NCBI GenBank assembly: GCA_017552965.1
Contig: JAFZNQ010000004.1
Span: 1-64,000, forward strand
Origin: Abditibacteriota bacterium
GTDB taxonomy: Bacteria > Armatimonadota > UBA5829
Reading direction: 5' to 3'
DNA length: 64,000 bases
Every line of letters starts with the position of its first letter. Positions within the stretch are counted from its first letter, which is position 1. Of this stretch, positions 59,670-64,000 are shown piece after piece. The notes below the pieces were generated by a model that did no database searches, was not told where the DNA came from, and was given only the letters and a program-made list of their open reading frames with translations. Both the position numbers and the translations under genes were made by a program.

Positions 59670-60609
59670 CGTATTCTCCAGAAACGTCGGCAAAGGGTGT
59701 CACCAGACACCTTGAGCCTGTATTGTGTATGGTATATGGATAGCCGGCAGGCACCAATGAAGACATGGAGTCCGGCACCGTGATGCGCCAGTGGTCGCCG
59801 GGGCCCTCTATGGTCAGATCACCGGCCACCGCAGTCACTATATGGTCGTAGTCCAGGGAGTTGACCCTGACGTCGCTCCCCCGGAACTCAGCCACCCAGA
59901 ACAGAGGAAACCGGGTGATGTAGCGCACCTCGTCGGCCTCCACGTCAAAATGCACGTCCAGCACGGGCTTGTCCGTCCGGGCGGACACGGCTGCCGCCCT
60001 GCCCTCCTTCTGATGCAGGGCCCGGCCCCTGTTGTAGTCAAACAGCCTGTAGGTGATCTGAGTCTGCTCGCTGACTTCAAAGCAGACTATGCCCGGCCCC
60101 ACGGCATGGATGGTGCCGGTGGGCACGTTGAAATAGTCTCCGGGCTTCAGATCGTCGTATCTGCGGAGAAGCCCCATGACGGAGTCGGTGTCCGCTCCCC
60201 CCGCCGCCAGGTCGCAGTATTCGCCGGGGTCGGTGCCCTCCTGCACTCCCAGGAAGAGATAGGCGTCGGGAGTGGCGTTCAGGATGTACCACATCTCATC
60301 CTTGGTCTTGCCTTCCTCCGTGGGATGCACCTGCACGGAAAGGGTGTCGGCCGAATCTATGATCTTCACCACCACCGGCAGGCTGATCACAGTGTCCAGA
60401 GGCTTGCCGGCCAGAGGGCCGTTTTTGATGACGCTGACGGTCCTGAGGGACGGGTCGCCGGGGTCCGACGGCCAGGTGGACATGTCCCAGCACTCGCCTA
60501 TATCCGAGGTCATATTTTTTCTTCCCGCATACAGAGCAGACACCCTGCCGGCGCCCCAGACTCTGGGCACCGCTATGGGCTCTGTCAGCAGAGGATAATC
60601 ACACTTCAT
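59662..60609 (-). CDS. manA: Mannose-6-phosphate isomerase, class I
   Basis: 315 residues from the ATG at 60609, preceded by GGGAG. Interconverts mannose 6-phosphate and fructose 6-phosphate using zinc. VWGAGRVSALY, GECWDMSTWP, LSVQVHPTEEGKTKDEMWYI (Zn His and Glu), YFNVPTGTIHAVGPGIV and EVSEQTQITYRLFDYNR are family motifs. It links mannose use or GDP-mannose synthesis to glycolysis. First gene of a seven-gene operon under the promoter at 60644-60672. Confidence 0.95.
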   Translation of the reverse strand: MKCDYPLLTEPIAVPRVWGAGRVSALYAGRKNMTSDIGECWDMSTWPSDPGDPSLRTVSVIKNGPLAGKPLDTVISLPVVVKIIDSADTLSVQVHPTEEGKTKDEMWYILNATPDAYLFLGVQEGTDPGEYCDLAAGGADTDSVMGLLRRYDDLKPGDYFNVPTGTIHAVGPGIVCFEVSEQTQITYRLFDYNRGRALHQKEGRAAAVSARTDKPVLDVHFDVEADEVRYITRFPLFWVAEFRGSDVRVNSLDYDHIVTAVAGDLTIEGPGDHWRITVPDSMSSLVPAGYPYTIHNTGSRCLVTPFADVSGEYDE

Positions 60610-60643
60610 ATATCGCTCCCAAAAATCAGATACATACATTTTT

Positions 60644-60672
60644 ATTATATCCTAATCGGAAATATATTTCAA
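60644..60672 (-). promoter_or_regulatory. Predicted promoter of the manA operon
   Basis: Minus strand TTGAAA (60667-60672), 17-base spacer, TATAAT (60644-60649). Confidence 0.8.
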
Positions 60673-60926
60673 ACGGAGGGCCATTGCTTCTTTATTGCTC
60701 CCGGGCAAAAGAGAAAGGCGCTCTGCTGAACAATACACCGACCACCGCGAGCCTCGGTCACGGACCGGCCCAACGGAACTGCGGAAAACGCTCGACCGCA
60801 CTTCTCCTCAAGCCCCGCGATACGGCCCCTCCCACCAGCCCACTCCGGCCTTGCCGGAGTAAGGAAAGGGCTGGCGGGCCCCGTCCGCAAACCACCCCAA
60901 AAAATCTGCGATTTTTCGGGGACCCC

Positions 60927-60997
60927 GGGATCTCTTACCGCGGCCGGCAGGACGCCAAGGCGTCTGACATATAGCCGGCCGCGCCGAGATGACGCGG
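60927..60997 (+). repeat. Structured intergenic repeat, family 3, copy B
   Basis: GGGATCTCTTACCG, then the nested hairpin GCGGCCGGC/GCCGGCCGC with inner GACGCC/GGCGTC, then GCCGAGATGACG. The flanks equal those of 53192-53230 in the other orientation while the hairpin is unrelated. The preceding 60673-60926 is non-coding and contains other small inverted repeats (for example CTCCGGC/GCCGGAG at 60842-60859). Confidence 0.75.
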
Positions 60998-61048
60998 GGG
61001 AGCCGCAATGCTCTTCATGACAGAACCGCGAGCTGTGGTCACGGACCA

Positions 61049-61326
61049 AGCCGGGGTGGGAGGGGCAGAGCCCCTGCTCAAGCCGAAGGGCAAGCGTCGC
61101 CGTCAGGCGCAAGGCGGAAAAGGCAGAAATGCAGCTTCTTTTCTGCCCCGCCGCTGAGCGCAGACCTGAGGCGCAGACGGGTCCAGGGCAGCAGGCCCTG
61201 GTCGTGAGGGGGGTCCGGGGCGCTTCGAAAAGCCCCGGGCGGGTGTGGGTACGCCGTACCCACGAAAAAAAGGGGGGGTATGCGAAGGGGGGAAGCCCCC
61301 CTTGCCCGGACGAGCCGAGGAACGGA
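61049..61326 (+). repeat. Left arm of a 278-bp inverted repeat flanking the SLH porin
   Basis: This arm matches the reverse complement of 63579-63855 over its whole length with a modest number of substitutions and small indels. Both arms include AGCCGAAGGGCAAGCGTCGC, ATGCAGCTTCTTTTCTGCCC and CTTCGAAAAGCCCCGGGCGG in the same order. No transposase is present. Short ORFs in it (beginning MQLLFCPAAERRPEAQ) are present in both arms but have no gene features. Confidence 0.88.
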
Positions 61327-61360
61327 AAGAGGTGTTGAAAGCAGTTTCAGCTACGGAACG

Positions 61361-61386
61361 GAAAGAAAAAGCCCCTTGCGGGGCTT
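61361..61386 (-). terminator. Intrinsic terminator after the SLH porin
   Basis: Minus strand AAGCCCC-GCAA-GGGGCTT hairpin followed by TTTTTCTTTC, 20 bases past the stop at 61407. Confidence 0.88.
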
Positions 61387-61406
61387 AAAAATCGTGTGTC
61401 TTCAGC

Positions 61407-63116
61407 TTAGAAGTTGACGGACAGCTGTCCGGCCACCAGGTGGCTCTTCTGCCCGAGCAAATCATACTTCATGTACTGATACATCATCCTGACCTTGGCG
61501 CTTTGGCCCACCTTGCGGTTCCAGCCCACGGTGACGGCGTTGTCCCTGAAGGCGTACCTGGCCTGCTCGTATTCGGCGAACACGTTGTCCAGATCGGTCA
61601 GGTCATAGCTCACGCCGGCCTTCAGGTATTTCATGTCGTCATACATGGTCGGGTAAGCGCTGTCGTCCTCCTTGTACTGCTTGTAGGCGCCGTACACCCT
61701 GAAGGCATCGGAGAAGCTGTAAGCAGCGTCGGCATAGAAGCCCTTGTAGTTGTGCTCAACCCAGTAGCACAAGATCCTGTCTATGATGGATAAACCCGCC
61801 CAGCCGGCCTCCACGGTCTTGTAGCCGGCAGAGAGTTCCAGCTTGTCGTTCCGGAAGCCCAGCCCGGCGTCCCAGCAGACGGATGAACGGAAGCTCTTGT
61901 TGGGCTTCTCTTTGAACCAGCCGCCGTCCGCGTAAAACTGTCCGAAGGGCACGTACAGAGTGCCGCCGTAGTACTTGATCTTGTCCGCCTGGAAGGGGAT
62001 CTTGTTCTCGGCGCCCAGCATGTCGAACACCGCGGTCAGGCGGGCGTCGCCGAAGTTGAAGCCGGCCTGGACGCCGCCGTTGCCGCTGATCTTTTGATAA
62101 CCCGTCGGCGACGACGGATCGAAAAAAGCCATCATCTGCCAGTCATGCCAGTCGTACACGGGACGGTTGCCCCATACCCTCAGATCAAAGGCGCCGAAGG
62201 ACTTGCTGTAGTCAAAGCCTTCGAAGACAAAGTTGCCGTCGTCCATCCTGTCGATATCAAAGAAACTGGAATCCTTGTGTCTCTTGAACAGGAAACGGTT
62301 TACCTGGAAGGGCATGCGGCCTACTCTCACGTTGCCCCAGGTCTCGTCGGAAGACTCGGCATACATGTAGTATGGGGTGACGTCGGCCATAGTGTCCTGG
62401 TAATCCTCGGCGCCGCTGAGCTTGTCCAGATAGTCGCCTATGACCAGAGTGGTGTACACGTTCACGTGATCGTTCACTCTGCCCTTGATATCGATCTGCA
62501 CGTCCTTCATGAAGGACTGCTTTCTCTTGAATAACTTGTTGAAATTCGAAAAGCCGTCACTGTCGGCGGCGGCCGCGTCTCCCGAGATCACGGATTCTAC
62601 CATGAAGTTGGCGGAGCCGGTGATCTTGATGCGGGCCTGCTCCTCTTCCAGAGCGGCCACCCGGCTCTTCAGAGCGGCCACGTCGGCCTTAAGAACGTTC
62701 ACGTCCACGCCCAGAGCAGCCAGCTCGGGCTGGAATTCGTCCACGAGAGCTTTGATCTTGCCCAGGGCGTCGGCGGTGGCCAGGCCGGACAGGTCCGCGT
62801 CTTCGCCGGGCACGTAGTCGCCCTTCAGCATATACTTGTCCAGGTCGGACTTTTTGGCAAAGCCGCTGACGTCAAGGCCTTCCTCGCCCAGATAGGGCAG
62901 CAGGCGGGTCAGCACCAGGGCAAATTCGTAGCGGGTCATGGTCCTCTTGCCCTTGAATTCACCGTCGGGATAGCCCACGATGAGTCCGGCGGCCTCCAGC
63001 TCGCTGACAGCATCGTAGGCCCAGTGGTCGCGGGGCACGTCCGAGAAGGTGGTCTGCGCCAGCATAGGGGCGGCCAGAGCAAACGCTATGGCCAATACCA
63101 TAAATAACTTTTTCAT
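61407..63116 (-). CDS. SLH-domain outer-membrane porin
   Basis: 569 residues from the ATG at 63116, preceded by AGAGGATAAAC; the frame is open further upstream but the signal peptide (MKKLFMVLAIAFALAAPMLA) fixes this start. Residues 24-70 are one SLH domain (FSDVPRDHWAYDAVSELEAA, MTRYEFALVLTRLL), expected to bind peptidoglycan-linked polymer. Residues about 117-163 form a coiled coil (VNVLKADVAALKSRVAALEE). The rest is a predicted beta-barrel ending VAGQLSVNF with terminal Phe. This layout matches SLH porins of Negativicutes, Cyanobacteria and Deinococcus-like envelopes. Perfect promoter and terminator imply high expression. Flanked by the long inverted repeats. Confidence 0.92.
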   Translation of the reverse strand: MKKLFMVLAIAFALAAPMLAQTTFSDVPRDHWAYDAVSELEAAGLIVGYPDGEFKGKRTMTRYEFALVLTRLLPYLGEEGLDVSGFAKKSDLDKYMLKGDYVPGEDADLSGLATADALGKIKALVDEFQPELAALGVDVNVLKADVAALKSRVAALEEEQARIKITGSANFMVESVISGDAAAADSDGFSNFNKLFKRKQSFMKDVQIDIKGRVNDHVNVYTTLVIGDYLDKLSGAEDYQDTMADVTPYYMYAESSDETWGNVRVGRMPFQVNRFLFKRHKDSSFFDIDRMDDGNFVFEGFDYSKSFGAFDLRVWGNRPVYDWHDWQMMAFFDPSSPTGYQKISGNGGVQAGFNFGDARLTAVFDMLGAENKIPFQADKIKYYGGTLYVPFGQFYADGGWFKEKPNKSFRSSVCWDAGLGFRNDKLELSAGYKTVEAGWAGLSIIDRILCYWVEHNYKGFYADAAYSFSDAFRVYGAYKQYKEDDSAYPTMYDDMKYLKAGVSYDLTDLDNVFAEYEQARYAFRDNAVTVGWNRKVGQSAKVRMMYQYMKYDLLGQKSHLVAGQLSVNF

Positions 63117-63292
63117 GTTTATCCTCTTGAGATTTTGCGTATCCCGGGGCTGGCAGTATCCTTGTTCCCTGCAAGCCGCCTTGATACAGTCGTAATTTGG
63201 ATCGTCGATTTGACCTTCGGGCACTCACAGCATACTCAAAAACGTGTCACCTCCTCCGGGGCTGCGCCGCATTGACGGTCAAACTCACCTAC
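63117..63292 (-). promoter_or_regulatory. Long 5' leader of the SLH porin mRNA
   Basis: The predicted transcription start near 63286 leaves a leader of about 170 bases. It contains GGAGGAGGTGACACG (63245-63259) and other GC-rich parts, but I recognise no known riboswitch class. It is in frame with the porin for its last 108 bases, without a likely start. Confidence 0.4.
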
Positions 63293-63321
63293 ATTATAAA
63301 AAAACATATGCCTATTGTCAA
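63293..63321 (-). promoter_or_regulatory. Consensus promoter of the SLH porin
   Basis: Minus strand TTGACA (63316-63321), 17-base spacer, TATAAT (63293-63298): both hexamers are perfect consensus. Confidence 0.92.
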
Positions 63322-63372
63322 TCAATAGAGAAAAGTATTTTTCATCTGCCGGAGGGCGTTCCGCCACTCCGC

Positions 63373-63505
63373 CGTCATCCCGGCGGAAATGGCAACAGAT
63401 CAAACGCGCAGCGTTTGGCCATTTCCGGGAAGGGACCTCGGGCGGGACCCGTTTGCCCGTTCCTTGCTCCGGCAAAGCCGGAGAGGGCAAATGGGGAGGA
63501 CCCGG
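63373..63505 (+). repeat. Structured intergenic repeat, family 1, copy B
   Basis: 133 bp, same order as copy A at 15097-15230. Hairpin loops differ: CAAACGC-GCA-GCGTTTG, and CTCCGGC-AAA-GCCGGAG instead of CTCTGTC-GCA-GACAGAG, keeping the pairing. Confidence 0.85.
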
Positions 63506-63578
63506 CTGAAGCAGAGACGGGAAAGACCTGCCAACCCAAAGACCTTTCCGACACTGATACTGCTTTCCTGACCTCGTA

Positions 63579-63855
63579 CCGTTCCACGGCTCGTTCAGGC
63601 AAGGGGGGCTTCCCCCCTTCGCATACCCCCCCTTTTTTCGTGGGTATTGCATACCCACACCCGCCCGGGGCTTTTCGAAGCGCCCCGGACCCCCCTCACG
63701 AGCAGGGCGGGCTGCCCTGCACCCGTCTGCGCCTCAGGTCTGCGCTCTGCGGCGGGGCAGAAAAGAAGCTGCATTTCTGCCTTTTCCGCCTTGCGCCTGA
63801 CGGCGACGCTTGCCCTTCGGCTTGAGCAGGGGCTTCGCCCCTCCCACCCCGGCTT
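63579..63855 (-). repeat. Right arm of the 278-bp inverted repeat flanking the SLH porin
   Basis: Inverted copy of 61049-61326. The 2.25 kb between the arms (61327-63578) contains the porin, its promoter and terminator and the structured repeat at 63373-63505. Confidence 0.88.
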
Positions 63856-63911
63856 GATCCTTGGCCGGCGCTCGCGGTCCTTTCGGGAGCAAGGGAGCCC
63901 GCCGGCCGGGC

Positions 63912-63943
63912 AAAAAAAAATCAAAGCCCCTTGCGGGGCTTTG
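63912..63943 (-). terminator. Intrinsic terminator after the second SLH porin
   Basis: Minus strand CAAAGCCCC-GCAA-GGGGCTTTG (9-bp stem), then ATTTTTTTTT; same hairpin core as the terminator at 61361-61386. Confidence 0.9.
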
Positions 63944-63962
63944 AAAAGCGTATGTCTTCAGA

Positions 63963-64000
63963 TTAGAAGTTAACAGACAGCTGACCGGCCACGATGTGGC
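63963..64000 (-). CDS. Second SLH-type porin (C-terminal fragment, runs out of window)
   Basis: Only the last 12 codons are inside the window. They read HIVAGQLSVNF-stop, against HLVAGQLSVNF-stop in the porin at 61407, and the terminator downstream is also shared. So a tandem paralog continues beyond base 64000 on the same strand. Nothing more can be said of its length or integrity. Confidence 0.75.
   Translation of the reverse strand, partial: HIVAGQLSVNF

Noticed and set aside
61129-61338. Small ORF beginning MQLLFCPAAERRPEAQ, also present in the other arm (63595-63924)
   Set aside because: It lies within the 278-bp inverted repeat, has no ribosome-binding site or promoter, and its conservation is explained by the repeat itself.
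63117-63224. N-terminal extension of the SLH porin to 63224
   Set aside because: The extension would bury the signal peptide; the ATG at 63116 has AGAGGATAAAC before it and starts a normal signal sequence.
63117-63292. A known riboswitch class in the porin leader
   Set aside because: I could not match the conserved core of any class I know; only the long leader is reported.
61049-63855. The inverted-repeat-flanked porin as an insertion sequence or composite transposon
   Set aside because: No transposase, no recognisable terminal IS motif and no target-site duplication were seen; the arms are kept as a repeat only.

Overview
The window reads as a chromosomal segment of a GC-rich, probably anaerobic, plant-polysaccharide-degrading bacterium with an outer membrane. 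The outer membrane is suggested by a porin with an N-terminal SLH domain, a coiled coil and a beta-barrel ending in Phe. Anaerobiosis is suggested by an NfnAB-type electron-bifurcating transhydrogenase pair, a glycyl-radical-enzyme activase and a two-subunit Fe-S fumarase-type hydratase. Two prepilin-like DUF1559 proteins, tandem beta-helix glycosidase-like proteins, a SpoIVB/S55 peptidase-like surface protein and a T-box riboswitch resemble what is known from Armatimonadota/Abditibacteriota-like lineages. That placement is inference only, because no rRNA or standard marker set is present. AUA is used about as often as AUC for isoleucine despite the high GC, which is a distinctive genome signature.

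Layout. 1-3759 (-): sugar ABC importer (two permeases and a substrate-binding protein cut by the window edge) behind a tandem pair of CBM9-like proteins. 3880-5334 (-): three DUF805 membrane proteins. 5472-12940 (+): four-gene glycosidase operon, three GH28-like beta-helix paralogs and one GH2 enzyme. 13013-15049 (+): secreted metallophosphoesterase and a prepilin-like protein. 15443-30256 (+): a tryptophan-specific T-box followed by 14 nearly contiguous genes, trpE-trpG-trpD-trpC-trpF-pheA-aroB-aroC-aroE/aroK-aroQ/aroA-tyrA-DAHP synthase-trpB-trpA. These encode the whole shikimate pathway plus the Trp, Phe and Tyr branches, except an aminotransferase. 42387-30297 (-): a probable 12-kb operon of YifB/ComM ATPase, S55 peptidase-like protein, HIT protein, three pectate-lyase-superfamily paralogs and nfnA-nfnB. 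42570-43223 (+): SGNH hydrolase. 48170-43483 (-): glycosyltransferase, OGG1-type DNA glycosylase, glycyl-radical activase, membrane protein and ROK kinase. 48227-49120 (-): second prepilin-like protein. 49220-50152 (-): Nif3-like protein. 50272-53073 (+): MFS transporter, DUF374 acyltransferase and dGTPase-like HD protein. 60672-53521 (-): mannose-6-phosphate isomerase, a DnaA-N-like protein, fumarase alpha and beta, a cyclophilin-like lipid-anchored or secreted protein, a membrane protein and an alpha-L-rhamnosidase. 61407-63116 (-): SLH porin, with the end of a second, homologous porin at 63963-64000.

The genes are packed tightly; many junctions inside operons are ATGA, GTGA, TGATG or TAATG overlaps. 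Promoters with near-consensus -35/-10 boxes and 17-18 bp spacing can be read upstream of most operons, and several transcripts end in clear intrinsic terminators.

The long intergenic regions (15092-15442, 43274-43552, 53074-53475, 60673-61360, 63322-63911) are not random sequence. They hold a dispersed family of structured repeats whose elements usually begin CGTCATCCCGG or CGTCATCTCG. Their hairpins differ between copies by paired, compensatory substitutions or are replaced wholesale. In addition, a 278-bp inverted repeat (61049-61326 and 63579-63855) encloses the SLH porin and its promoter. These repeats, the porin-flanking inverted repeat and the single T-box over all aromatic biosynthesis are the most interesting observations.
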